Of a DNA stretch of 54,480 nt, positions 44,233 through 52,803 are shown one piece after another. Each line of letters begins with the position of its first letter. Positions within the stretch are counted from its first letter, which is position 1. The DNA is from Pseudomonas entomophila. GTDB lineage: Bacteria; Pseudomonadota; Gammaproteobacteria; Pseudomonadales; Pseudomonadaceae. Both the position numbers and the translations under genes were made by a program. Where the stretch lies: positions 1 through 54,480 of the forward strand of contig NZ_JARPQB010000034.1 in the NCBI RefSeq assembly GCF_029478665.1, written 5' to 3'. A model generated the notes under the pieces. That model saw nothing but the letters and a program-made list of their open reading frames with translations, did no database searches and was not told the origin of the DNA.

Positions 44233-46887
44233 ATGAGTGACTCCGCCCGCGCCGACGCGCTGTTGGCGGGCCTGCCCCGGGAAGGCCGCGGCAGGCTCAA
44301 GGTATTTCTCGGCGCCGCGCCCGGGGTCGGCAAGACCTTCTCCATGCTGCAAGCCGCCCACGCCCAGCAACGCCAGGGCGTGCAGGTGGTGGCCGGGGTG
44401 GTCGAGACCCACGGCCGCGCCGAGACCGAGGCCCTGCTCGGCGGCCTGACCCAGCAACCCCTGCTGCGCAGCGAATACCGCGGCGTGATGCTCGAGGAGA
44501 TGGACCTCGACGGCCTGCTCAAGGCCGCGCCACCGTTGGTGCTGGTCGACGAACTGGCCCACACCAACGCCCCCGGCAGCCGCCACGCCAAACGCTGGCA
44601 GGACGTGCAGGAACTGCTCGCCGCCGGCATCGACGTGTACACCACGGTCAACGTCCAGCACCTGGAAAGCCTTAACGACAAGGTCCGCGATATCACCGGC
44701 GTGCAGGTGCGCGAGACCCTGCCCGACTGGGTGCTGCAGGAAGCCTTTGAACTGGTCTTGATTGACCTGCCGCCCCGCGAGCTGCTCGAGCGCCTGCGCG
44801 AAGGCAAGGTCTATGTGCCCGAGCAGGCGAGGGCGGCCATCGAAGCCTATTTCTCCCAGACCAACCTCACCGCCCTGCGCGAGCTGGCCATGCAGACCGC
44901 CGCCGCCCAGGTGGATGCCGACCTTGCCAGCGGCTACCGCCAGCGCGGCCAGGAAGCGCCGGCCCTGCGCGGTCGCCTGCTGGTGGGCATCGATGGCGAC
45001 GATCAGGCCGAACGGCTGGTACGCCACGCCAGCCGCGTCGCCCAGCGCCGCCACCTGCCGTGGAGCGTGGTCCATGTCGACAACGGCCGCTTGCGCGATG
45101 AAACCGCCCGTCATCGCCTGCAGGCGGCCCAGCAACTGGCCGAGCGCCTTGGCGGTGAAGTGGTGTTGTTGCGTGCCGGTGAGGTGGCGCGCACGCTGAT
45201 CCAGCACGCTGCCGAGCGCCGTGCCAGCCTGGTGCTGGTGGGCCAGTCCCGCGACCTGCTGCGTCGGCGCTTCTTCGGCGCCGGCGTCGCCGCCCGCCTG
45301 CTGCGCGAGAGCCACGGCCTGGAAATCAACGTGCTCGACCGCGACGCCCAGCCGCAACCGGCCCGGGCGGCAGTCCAGCGCGTATGGGTGTGGCGCCACT
45401 ACCTGCTGGCGCTGGTCGCCACGCTGCTGGCCGCCGGCCTCGCCTGGGCCGTGTCGAGCGTGCTGGCGCTGCCCAACATCTCCCTGGTGTTCCTCGCCGC
45501 CGTGCTGCTGGTAGCGGTGCGCAGCAGCCTGGGCCCGGCGCTGGCCTGCGCGGCGCTGTCGTTCCTCACCTACGACTTCCTGTTCATCCCACCGAACTTC
45601 TCCTTCGCCATCCAGCGTGAAGAGGATGTGCTGACCCTGGTGTTCTTCCTGTTGATGGCCGCGCTCACTGGCAACCTCGCCGCCCGCCAGCGCCGCCAGT
45701 TGCAGGCGCTGCGTGAAACCCAGGCGCAGACCAACCAGCTGCTCGACCTGTCGCGTCGCCTCACGGTGGCCACCGACCGCCAGGCCGTGTTCAGCGCCGC
45801 CGGCCAGCATATGGACGGTTGGCAGGACGTGCAGGTGTGCCTGATGGAGCGCAGCAGCGACGGCCTGCTGCAGGTCGCCAGTGGTGGCGGCCATGCTTTC
45901 ACCGACAATGAGCGCGCCGCTGCCGAATGGGCCTGGCAACACGGCCAGGCCGCCGGTTTTGGCAGCGACACCTTGCCCCACGGTCGCTGGTGGTGGTGGC
46001 CGCTGGCCGTGGAGGAGCAACCCCTGGCGCTGCTTGGCATACGCCCACGCAATGGCGAACCGTTGAGCGCCCAACGGCGCCGCCTGTTGATGGCCCTGGC
46101 GCAACCCTTGGCCCAGGCCCTGGCCCGCGCCCGCTTGGGCGAGCAGCTGGAAGCCGCCCGGCTGCACGGTGAAACCGAGCAACTGCGCAGTGCCTTGCTC
46201 GCCTCCGTGTCCCATGACCTGCGTACCCCATTGACCTCCATGCGCGGCAGCATCGACAGCCTGCTGGCCCTGGGCGACGCGATCCCGCCGGACGACCGCC
46301 GCGAACTGCTCGAAGGCACCCGCAACGAGGCCGAGCGCCTGGACCGCTACATCCAGAATCTGCTGGACATGACCCGCCTGGGCCACGGCACGCTCAAGCT
46401 GGCCCGCGACTGGGTATCCCCGGCCGATATCGTCGGCAGCGCCCTCAACCGCCTGCGCGTGGTACTGGCGCCTTTGCGCGTGCATACCGAAGTACCGCCC
46501 GAGCTGCCGCTGCTGTTCGTGCACGCGGCGTTGATCGAGCAGGCGTTGATCAACGTACTGGAGAACGCCGCCCGCTTCTCGCCACCGCAGGGCCGCCTTG
46601 AGTTGCAGGTCTCGGTGCGCGACGAGCAACTGTGCTTCGCCGTCGCCGATGAAGGCCCCGGGATCCCCCAGGACGAGCGCGAGAAGATCTTCGACATGTT
46701 CTACACCGCCGCTCGCGGCGACCGGGGCGGGCAGGGCACCGGCCTGGGCCTGGCGATCTGCCAGGGCATGATCGGCGCCCATGGCGGGCGCATCCTGGTC
46801 GGCGACGGCATCGATGGCCACGGCACCTGCATCACTCTATGCTTGCCGCTGCCGACCCAACCCGACAGCGAAAGTGAAGCCCCATGA
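44233..46887 (+). CDS. kdpD: K+-sensing histidine kinase KdpD
   Basis: The protein has 884 aa. Order: N-terminal KdpD domain with Walker A-like GAAPGVGKT (27-35) and the VVETHGR motif; a universal-stress-protein-like domain (about 240-370, LLVGIDGDDQAERLVRHASR); four close membrane helices (about 395-490); a GAF-like region; HisKA with the phospho-acceptor in LLASVSHDLRTPLTSM; HATPase (NVLENAARFSPP, ADEGPGIP, GTGLGLAICQGM). It senses K+ limitation and phosphorylates KdpE. GAAGGA precedes the start; it overlaps kdpE by ATGA. Confidence 0.97.
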   Translation: MSDSARADALLAGLPREGRGRLKVFLGAAPGVGKTFSMLQAAHAQQRQGVQVVAGVVETHGRAETEALLGGLTQQPLLRSEYRGVMLEEMDLDGLLKAAPPLVLVDELAHTNAPGSRHAKRWQDVQELLAAGIDVYTTVNVQHLESLNDKVRDITGVQVRETLPDWVLQEAFELVLIDLPPRELLERLREGKVYVPEQARAAIEAYFSQTNLTALRELAMQTAAAQVDADLASGYRQRGQEAPALRGRLLVGIDGDDQAERLVRHASRVAQRRHLPWSVVHVDNGRLRDETARHRLQAAQQLAERLGGEVVLLRAGEVARTLIQHAAERRASLVLVGQSRDLLRRRFFGAGVAARLLRESHGLEINVLDRDAQPQPARAAVQRVWVWRHYLLALVATLLAAGLAWAVSSVLALPNISLVFLAAVLLVAVRSSLGPALACAALSFLTYDFLFIPPNFSFAIQREEDVLTLVFFLLMAALTGNLAARQRRQLQALRETQAQTNQLLDLSRRLTVATDRQAVFSAAGQHMDGWQDVQVCLMERSSDGLLQVASGGGHAFTDNERAAAEWAWQHGQAAGFGSDTLPHGRWWWWPLAVEEQPLALLGIRPRNGEPLSAQRRRLLMALAQPLAQALARARLGEQLEAARLHGETEQLRSALLASVSHDLRTPLTSMRGSIDSLLALGDAIPPDDRRELLEGTRNEAERLDRYIQNLLDMTRLGHGTLKLARDWVSPADIVGSALNRLRVVLAPLRVHTEVPPELPLLFVHAALIEQALINVLENAARFSPPQGRLELQVSVRDEQLCFAVADEGPGIPQDEREKIFDMFYTAARGDRGGQGTGLGLAICQGMIGAHGGRILVGDGIDGHGTCITLCLPLPTQPDSESEAP

Positions 46888-47579
46888 GCCAAGCCGCCAC
46901 CCTGCTGGTCATCGACGACGAGCCGCAGATCCGCAAGTTCCTGCGCATCAGCCTGGCATCTCAAGGCTACAAGGTCATCGAGGCCGCCACCGGCACCGAG
47001 GGCCTGACCCAGGCCGCCCTGAACAAGCCCGACCTGGTGGTGCTCGACCTCGGGTTGCCGGACATGGACGGCCAGCAGGTACTGCGCGAGCTGCGCGAGT
47101 GGAGCACGGTGCCGGTGATGGTGCTGTCGGTGCGCGCCAGCGAGGTGCAGAAGGTCGATGCGCTGGATGGCGGGGCCAACGATTACGTGACCAAGCCGTT
47201 TGGTATCCAGGAGTTCCTCGCCCGGGTGCGCGCATTGCTGCGCCAGGCGCCGCAGGTCGGCAGCGCGACATCTACCGCGAGCTTCGGGCCGTTGGTAGTG
47301 GATTTCGCCTTTCGCAAGGTGACGCTGGAGGGCGTCGAGGTGGCGCTGACGCGCAAGGAGTACGCGCTGCTGGCGCAGCTGGCCGGGCACCCGGGGCGGG
47401 TGATCACCCAGCAGCAACTGCTCAAGGATATCTGGGGGCCGACCCACGTGGACGACACCCACTACCTGCGTATCGTGGTGGGGCATCTGCGCCAGAAGCT
47501 GGGGGATGACCCCACGGCACCACGGTTCATCGTCACTGAGGCGGGCGTGGGGTACCGACTGGTGGCACCCTCTGTGTAG
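46884..47579 (+). CDS. kdpE: Response regulator KdpE
   Basis: The protein has 231 aa of the OmpR/PhoB class. The receiver has acidic DDE near residue 11, phospho-acceptor Asp55 (VVLDLGLPDMDG) and the Lys in YVTKPFGIQEFLARVRALLR. The C-terminal winged helix reads LTRKEYALLAQLAGHPGRVI and RIVVGHLRQKLGDD. It activates kdpFABC. Its TAG stop is made by the first bases of the following REP element (TGTAGGAGCC). Confidence 0.97.
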   Translation: MSQAATLLVIDDEPQIRKFLRISLASQGYKVIEAATGTEGLTQAALNKPDLVVLDLGLPDMDGQQVLRELREWSTVPVMVLSVRASEVQKVDALDGGANDYVTKPFGIQEFLARVRALLRQAPQVGSATSTASFGPLVVDFAFRKVTLEGVEVALTRKEYALLAQLAGHPGRVITQQQLLKDIWGPTHVDDTHYLRIVVGHLRQKLGDDPTAPRFIVTEAGVGYRLVAPSV

Positions 47580-47660
47580 GAGCCGGCTTTGCCGGCGAAC
47601 ACCGGCTCAGCCGGTGCCATCCACAGCGGTGCCTGGGTTCGCCGGCAAGCCGGCTCCTAC
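47576..47660. repeat. REP pair (inverted), overlapping the kdpE stop codon
   Basis: GTAGGAGCCGGCTTTGCCGG begins at 47576, and its TAG (47577-47579) is the kdpE stop. The inverted partner ends GGCTCCTAC at 47660, 6 bp from the lysA stop. An ACACCGGCTCAGCCGGTG hairpin lies inside. Confidence 0.92.
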
Positions 47661-47665
47661 AGGCC

Positions 47666-48895
47666 TTATAGATTCAGCTCCAGTGCCAGCAGCTCCTGAA
47701 CGGTCTGTCGCCGGCGGATCATGCGCAAGCTGTCGTTCTCGATCAGGAACTCAGGCAACAACGGCCGGCTGTTGTAGTTCGACGACATGGACGCGCCATA
47801 AGCTCCCGCATCGTGAATCACCAGCAGGTCGCCCACCTTGGCCTCGGGCAGCTCCTGGGGCGTCAGCTCCTCATCGTTCTGAGTGAATACGTCTCCTGAT
47901 TCGCACAGCGGCCCGGCCACCACGGTCGGTTGCAGCGGGCGACTCACAGGCCGGCCCACGGCATCGAACAGGCTCATGCGGTGGTACGCCCCATACATCG
48001 CCGGACGCATCAGGTCGTTGAAGCCCGCATCGACCAGGATGTAGTGCTTGCCGCCCATCTGCTTGACGGCGCGCACCTCGGCCACCAGATACCCCGACTC
48101 CGCCACCAGGTAGCGCCCGGGCTCGATCTCCATGCGCACGGGGTGGCCGAGCATGGCTTCGACCTCCGCCCGTGCCACCGCCCAGGTGCGGGCGTAGCGT
48201 TGCAGGTCCACCGGCTGGTCGTCGCTACGGTAAGGCGTGGACAGCCCGCCACCGATGGAGAAGGCCTCGATGTCCATGCCCAGCTTGCCGATCAGCTCGA
48301 CCATGGCGCCGGCCACCTGTTCCAGGTGCTGGTAGTCCACCCCTGAGCCGATGTGCATGTGCACGCCCACCAGGTGCAGGCCGAACTGTTTCACGCAGGC
48401 CAGCGCCTCGGGCAACTGCTCGTGCCAGATACCGTGCTTGCTGTTCTCGCCGCCGGTGTTGGTCTTGCGGCTGTGGCCGTGGCCGAAACCGGGGTTGATG
48501 CGCAGCCATACGCGGTGCCCGGGGGAACGTTCGCCCAGCTGGCGGAGCATGTCGATGGAGCCGGCGTTCACCTCGATCTTGGTGTCGACCACCCGCGCCA
48601 GGGTCGGTTGGTCCAGCACATCGCAGGTCAGCACCACGCCAGCCGGTTCGCCATCCACCACTGCCCCGGCCGCGAAGGCCCGCTCCATCTCCCCCAGCGA
48701 CACGGCATCGAGCACCAGGCCACGTTCGCGCATCAGGCGCAGGATGTGCAGGTTCGGGTTGGCCTTCTGCGCGAAACGCACCGTGTCGAAGTGCTGCAGG
48801 AGCTGGTCGATGCGCTGGTGGATGGTCTGGGCGTCGTAGGCCCACAGCGGGGAGCCGTGCTGGCGAACGGCCTGGGCCAGGAGGGGGGTGGTCAT
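47666..48895 (-). CDS. lysA: Diaminopimelate decarboxylase, enterobacterial type
   Basis: The protein has 409 aa, a fold-type III PLP enzyme that makes lysine from meso-diaminopimelate. PLP Lys44 (FAQKANPN), the loop KTNTGGENSKHGIW, GVHMHIGSGVDY, EIEPGRYLVAESG, GPLCESGDVFT and GAYGASMSSNYNSRPLLPE are near-identical to E. coli LysA and unlike the shorter-loop LysA usual beside dapF in pseudomonads. I chose the start at 48895 (MTTPLLAQAVRQHGS), with AAGGAACACC upstream. It is divergent from lysR, the same arrangement as in E. coli. Confidence 0.95.
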   Translation of the reverse strand: MTTPLLAQAVRQHGSPLWAYDAQTIHQRIDQLLQHFDTVRFAQKANPNLHILRLMRERGLVLDAVSLGEMERAFAAGAVVDGEPAGVVLTCDVLDQPTLARVVDTKIEVNAGSIDMLRQLGERSPGHRVWLRINPGFGHGHSRKTNTGGENSKHGIWHEQLPEALACVKQFGLHLVGVHMHIGSGVDYQHLEQVAGAMVELIGKLGMDIEAFSIGGGLSTPYRSDDQPVDLQRYARTWAVARAEVEAMLGHPVRMEIEPGRYLVAESGYLVAEVRAVKQMGGKHYILVDAGFNDLMRPAMYGAYHRMSLFDAVGRPVSRPLQPTVVAGPLCESGDVFTQNDEELTPQELPEAKVGDLLVIHDAGAYGASMSSNYNSRPLLPEFLIENDSLRMIRRRQTVQELLALELNL

Positions 48896-49123
48896 GGTGG
48901 TGTTCCTTGTAATGGATACACCGATCTTGAGCGAGTTGGATGATTCATAAAAATAGCTAATTTTCAGAAGGTCATCCGTATTTGATATACATTCGACTGC
49001 GGTAGGAGCGGGCTTGTCCCGCGAACACCGGCAACGCGGTGGATGGCACCGGCTTTGCCGGTGTTCGCGGGACAAGCCCGCTCCTACAGGTCCCTGCCAA
49101 ACGTTCAGGTGTTGCATGCCCCC
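48896..49123. promoter_or_regulatory. lysA-lysR divergent control region
   Basis: This AT-richer stretch holds AAAAT-AGCTA-ATTTT (centred near 48957), which could be a LysR-type site, and then TTTGATATACATT (48981-48993). It probably carries both promoters and the LysR operator; no boxes can be assigned firmly. The right half (49002-49087) is a REP pair. Confidence 0.4.
49002..49087. repeat. REP pair (inverted), GGGCTTGTCCC subtype
   Basis: GTAGGAGCGGGCTTGTCCCG at 49002 and its inverted copy ending GCTCCTAC at 49087 flank a CACCGGCTTTGCCGGTG hairpin. Unusually it sits upstream of a gene, in a divergent gap. Confidence 0.9.
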
Positions 49124-50038
49124 ATGAAACTCACCATCCGCCACATCGAAGTGTTCCGCGCCATCATGGCCGCCGGCAGCGTCACCGGCGCCGCCCGCCT
49201 GCTGTTCACCTCGCAGCCCACGGTCAGCCGCGAACTGGCGCGCATGGAGCAGGTCACCGGCCTGACCCTGTTCGAGCGCGAAGGCGGACGGCTGGTGCCC
49301 ACGGCCCAGGCCTTGCTGCTGATCGAGGAAGTCGAGCGCGCCTTCGTCGGCCTCGAACGCATCGACCGCTTCGCCCAGGCCATCCGCAATTTCGAACAGG
49401 GCCGGCTGGCCATCACCTGCTTGCCGCTGTTCTCGCAAACCTTGCTGCCCAAGGCCTGCAAAGCGTTCCACCAGCAACACCCGGGCGTCAGCGTGAGCAT
49501 CACCGCGCAGGAATCGCCGCTGCTGGAAGAGTCACTGGTCGCCCAGCAGCACGACCTCGGCCTGACCGAAACCGCGCAGGTGCCAAGGGGCGCGGTCGGG
49601 GAACTGCTGTTCAGCGCCGACATGGTCTGCGTGTTGCCCGAGCAGCATCCGTTGCTGGCCAAGCCGGTGCTCGAGCTGCACGACTTCCATGAGGTCGACT
49701 TCATCAACCTGGCCAGCCTGGACAGCTACCGGCAACAGCTGGACCGACACTTTCGCGAGGCTGGGGTGAACCGGCGCACGGTGATCGAGACCACCAGCGC
49801 CGCCTCGGTGTGCGCCATGGTCCGCCAGGGGCTGGGCGTGGCGATCATCAACCCGCTGAGCGGGCTGGAGGCCGGGCAGGGTGGGCTGCCCATGCGGCGC
49901 TTGAGGCTCTCGGTACCGTATCAGGTGATGCTGATCCGACCGGAGCTGCGCCCGGCGTCGGCGGTGCTGGAACCGTTCTGTCAGGCGCTACGGGTGCAGG
50001 CCAGGGAGATGGAGCGCGCATTGGCAGTGGGCGTCTGA
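49124..50038 (+). CDS. lysR: LysR-family activator of lysA
   Basis: The protein has 304 aa. It has an N-terminal winged helix (RHIEVFRAIMAAGSVTGAARLL; SQPTVSRELARMEQVTGLTLFER) and a C-terminal effector domain with QESPLLEESLVAQQHDLGLTE and ETTSAASVCAMVRQGLGVAI, all closely matching E. coli LysR. In E. coli it activates lysA when diaminopimelate is available and lysine is low. ATG 49124 (MKLTIRHIEVF) fits; an in-frame start at 49043 lies inside the REP. Confidence 0.93.
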   Translation: MKLTIRHIEVFRAIMAAGSVTGAARLLFTSQPTVSRELARMEQVTGLTLFEREGGRLVPTAQALLLIEEVERAFVGLERIDRFAQAIRNFEQGRLAITCLPLFSQTLLPKACKAFHQQHPGVSVSITAQESPLLEESLVAQQHDLGLTETAQVPRGAVGELLFSADMVCVLPEQHPLLAKPVLELHDFHEVDFINLASLDSYRQQLDRHFREAGVNRRTVIETTSAASVCAMVRQGLGVAIINPLSGLEAGQGGLPMRRLRLSVPYQVMLIRPELRPASAVLEPFCQALRVQAREMERALAVGV

Positions 50039-50117
50039 GGCCACCCTGCAGCCAGTTGGAACGATTCCGGGAGCGCTGAAGTCAACCCCTTTGACAGTGA
50101 TCAAACGAGGAGTGGCC

Positions 50118-50456
50118 ATGAGTACCCTGACGATCGAAGGCTGGTGCAAAAGCAATGGCGATCGCCGATCCACCCCGGTGGGCGATATCCACTTCGACAT
50201 CCAGGGCTCGACCCATACGGCGCTGGAGCAGGCCGAAGAGCGCCTGCAGCAAAGCCACGAGCCCGAAGCGATGGTGGATGTCGACATGGACACGTTGAAT
50301 CTCATCCTGCCTGAGGGCTACGGCCCGCTGGCCGACTGTCGCCTGCGTGTTTACCTGAGCAACGACGAGCGTGGCCAGTTTCACCTGGTCGGCCATCGGG
50401 CCAGCGACGGCAGCCTGATCTACACCAATGCGGTGCTGATTGCGCAGTTGAGCTGA
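50118..50456 (+). CDS. Hypothetical small protein
   Basis: The protein has 112 aa. I do not recognise it. It has no signal peptide or membrane segment. It is acidic, with alternating strand-like segments (DIHFDIQGST; LRVYLSNDERGQFHLVGHR; SLIYTNAVLIAQLS) and one helix (ALEQAEERLQQSHEPEA), suggesting a compact alpha/beta domain. CGAGGAG precedes ATG 50118. It lies 79 bp after lysR and converges with cynR; no terminator is visible in the 3-bp gap. Confidence 0.7.
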   Translation: MSTLTIEGWCKSNGDRRSTPVGDIHFDIQGSTHTALEQAEERLQQSHEPEAMVDVDMDTLNLILPEGYGPLADCRLRVYLSNDERGQFHLVGHRASDGSLIYTNAVLIAQLS

Positions 50457-50459
50457 GCA

Positions 50460-51350
50460 TCAGCTGCGCTCCAACTGTGCGGCCACCTCTTTGGCCAGCG
50501 CCATGAAGGCCTGCGCCGCCGCTGTCTGGTAGACACCCCTGCGCTGCATCAGCACGGCCGTACGTTGCAGGCGCAAAGGGTCGAGGGCGATGGCGGCCAG
50601 GTCAGCATGCGCCAGGGCGAGGGTGGCGGGCAGCAGGGTCGACAGCGTTGTCCTGCGCACCACTTCGATGACCGCGCCAATGGCATTGGCCTCCATCTTC
50701 ACCTGCGGGCGAATACCGTGCTGGCGGCAGTAGCGCTCGATCTGCTCGCGGGTGGCGAATTCGGCGCTGAGCAGGATCATCGACTCATCGTTCAAAGCCT
50801 GCGGTCCGATGGCGCTTGCCTGGGCCAACGGGTGCCGGCTGCCGACCACCAGCGCCAGGGTTTCGACCAGCAGCGGGTAGGTGTCGAGGTCCTGGGCGTG
50901 GAGCTCGTCGAAGGCGATACCGACATCCAGTTCGTCCGCCAGCAGCAGTTCTTCCATGCGCTCCTGGGCGATTTCGCGCAGGTTCAGGGTGATGTTCGGG
51001 TACCGGCTGTGGAAGGCCTCGACCAGGGGGCCGACCAGATAGCTGGTAAAGGTGGGCGTCACCGCCACCCGCAATGATCCACGGCTCAGGTCGCCCACGT
51101 CATGGATCGCACGCCTGGCCGCCTGCAGTTCCTGCGACGCCCGTTTCGCATAGCGCAGATACACCTCGCCGGCATCGGTCAGGCGTGTCGTGCGCCCCGA
51201 ACGATCGAACAACTGCGCCCCGAGGCTTTCCTCCAGTTGCCTGACCTGTTGCGAAAGGGCGGGCTGGGAGACGTGCAGGGCTGCCGCCGCCCGGGTGAAG
51301 CTGTGGTGTTGCGCGACCGCGAGAAAGTACTGGATATGTCGGGCGAGCAT
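50460..51350 (-). CDS. cynR: Cyanate-responsive LysR-family regulator CynR
   Basis: The protein has 296 aa. It has the winged helix (FTRAAAALHVSQPALSQQVRQLEESLGAQLFDRSGRTTRLTDAGEVYLRYA) and effector domain (RGSLRVAVTPTFTSYLVGPLVEAF; DELDVGIAFDELHAQDL; LLSAEFATREQIERYCRQ; RRTTLSTLLPATLA), very close to E. coli CynR. I prefer the start at 51350 (MLARHIQYFL) to match E. coli; 51362 would add MRYE. It is divergent from cynTS with a 110-bp control gap. Confidence 0.93.
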   Translation of the reverse strand: MLARHIQYFLAVAQHHSFTRAAAALHVSQPALSQQVRQLEESLGAQLFDRSGRTTRLTDAGEVYLRYAKRASQELQAARRAIHDVGDLSRGSLRVAVTPTFTSYLVGPLVEAFHSRYPNITLNLREIAQERMEELLLADELDVGIAFDELHAQDLDTYPLLVETLALVVGSRHPLAQASAIGPQALNDESMILLSAEFATREQIERYCRQHGIRPQVKMEANAIGAVIEVVRRTTLSTLLPATLALAHADLAAIALDPLRLQRTAVLMQRRGVYQTAAAQAFMALAKEVAAQLERS

Positions 51351-51357
51351 TTCGTAT

Positions 51358-51408
51358 CTCATAAGAAAATCAGATGCTATGCATTATAAATGAGACTTTT
51401 ACCTTATG
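51358..51408. promoter_or_regulatory. Candidate CynR operator in cynR-cynT gap
   Basis: CATAAG (51360-51365) and CTTATG (51403-51408) are inverted, and within them CTCAT (51358-51362) pairs with ATGAG (51390-51394). The stretch between is AT-rich, as in LysR-type control regions. Confidence 0.4.
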
Positions 51409-51460
51409 TTACGCGGCGCCTAACCTTTGCCTCACACACCGCGACACTGAGGCATCAGCC

Positions 51461-52120
51461 ATGCAAGACATCATCGACGGCTTCCTGAAGTTCCAGCGCG
51501 ACGCCTTCCCTGAGCGGGTCAAGCTGTTCAAGGACCTGGCCACCCAGCAAAGCCCACGGGCGCTGTTCATCTCCTGTTCCGACAGCCGCCTGGTGCCCGA
51601 ACTGGTCACCCAGCGCGAGCCGGGCGACCTGTTCGTCATCCGCAACGCCGGCAACATCGTGCCGTCCTACGGCCCTGAGCCAGGCGGGGTGTCGGCCTCG
51701 GTCGAGTACGCCGTCGCCGCGCTGCAAGTGGCCGACATCGTCATCTGCGGCCACTCCGACTGCGGCGCCATGACCGCCATCGCCACCTGCAAGTGCCTGG
51801 ACCACATGCCCGCCGTAGCCGGTTGGCTGCGCTACGCCGACTCGGCCCGGGTGGTGAACGAAGCCCGCCCGCATCAAAACCCCCACGCCAAGGTCGAGGC
51901 CATGGTGCGCGAGAACGTGATCGCCCAACTGGCCAACATCCAGACCCATCCCTCGGTGCGCCTGGCCCTGGAAGAGGGCCGCGTGGCCCTGCACGGCTGG
52001 ATATACGACATCGAGAGCGGCCGCATCGACGCCTTCGACGGACGCACCGGCCAGTTCGTACCCCTGGCGGACAACCCGGAAGTCCGTGCTGTTTCCCAAC
52101 CTTCCCGGCACGTTGCCTGA
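51461..52120 (+). CDS. cynT: Beta-class carbonic anhydrase
   Basis: The protein has 219 aa, the same length as E. coli CynT. The zinc-site residues Cys39 and Asp41 (ISCSDSRLVPELV) and His-x-x-Cys (GHSDCGAM) are present. It hydrates CO2 to bicarbonate, replacing the bicarbonate consumed by cyanase. ATG 51461 matches the family start (MQDIIDGFLKFQ). It is in an operon with cynS (29-bp gap). Confidence 0.97.
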   Translation: MQDIIDGFLKFQRDAFPERVKLFKDLATQQSPRALFISCSDSRLVPELVTQREPGDLFVIRNAGNIVPSYGPEPGGVSASVEYAVAALQVADIVICGHSDCGAMTAIATCKCLDHMPAVAGWLRYADSARVVNEARPHQNPHAKVEAMVRENVIAQLANIQTHPSVRLALEEGRVALHGWIYDIESGRIDAFDGRTGQFVPLADNPEVRAVSQPSRHVA

Positions 52121-52149
52121 ACCCGTTTTTCAACCCAAGGAGACACCCC

Positions 52150-52620
52150 ATGATCCAGTCGCAAATCAGCCAGAACGCCCGTCTTGCCCTGAGCGAGGTC
52201 ATCCTCCTGGCCAAGGCCCGCAAGGACCTGTCGTTCGCCCAGATCACTGACGGCACCGGCCTGTCCGAAGCCTTCGTCACCGCCGCGCTGCTGGGCCAGC
52301 ACCCGCTGCCGGCCAGTGCCGCCCAGGTGGTGGGTGACAAGCTTGGCCTGGATGCCGACGGCATCGCCCTGCTGCAGACCATCCCGCTGCGCGGCAGCAT
52401 CGCGGGTGGCATACCGACCGACCCAACCATCTACCGCTTCTACGAAATGCTCCAGGTGTACGGCACCACGCTCAAGGCGCTGGTCCACGAGAAGTTCGGC
52501 GACGGCATCATCAGCGCCATCAACTTCAAGCTGGACGTGAAGAAAGTCGACGATCCGGAAGGCGGTTCCCGCGCCGTGATCACCCTGGATGGCAAGTACC
52601 TGCCGACCAAGCCGTTCTGA
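52150..52620 (+). CDS. cynS: Cyanate hydratase (cyanase)
   Basis: The protein has 156 aa, identical in length to E. coli CynS. Catalytic Arg96, Glu99 (YRFYEMLQVYG) and Ser122 (GDGIISAINF) are all in place. It decomposes cyanate with bicarbonate to ammonia and CO2 in a decameric enzyme. AAGGAGA precedes ATG 52150. No cynX transporter follows; a REP element lies downstream. Confidence 0.98.
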   Translation: MIQSQISQNARLALSEVILLAKARKDLSFAQITDGTGLSEAFVTAALLGQHPLPASAAQVVGDKLGLDADGIALLQTIPLRGSIAGGIPTDPTIYRFYEMLQVYGTTLKALVHEKFGDGIISAINFKLDVKKVDDPEGGSRAVITLDGKYLPTKPF

Positions 52621-52690
52621 TTCGCTCGTAGGGACATGGCCCGACCGCAGCAGGGTGGCCGGGCCATTCCCATGGACGCTATTGACCCCT

Positions 52691-52732
52691 GTAGGAGCGG
52701 GCTTGCCCCGCGAACACCGGCAAGGCCGGTGC
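52691..52732. repeat. Single REP element with hairpin
   Basis: GTAGGAGCGGGCTTGCCCCG at 52691 is followed by a CACCGGCAAGGCCGGTG hairpin. The inverted partner is missing, unlike most REPs in this window. Confidence 0.85.
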
Positions 52733-52803
52733 CATCCACCGCGTTGTCCGACATCGCGAGCACAGGGTGTCGACCGTAATGACTGATTACGAGGAACGAC
52801 GGC

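Noticed and set aside
41362..46821. A 1819-codon open frame on the minus strand opposite kdpA-kdpD
   Set aside because: Same explanation: codon bias in the kdp genes removes stops on the opposite strand. No start signal or domain is visible.
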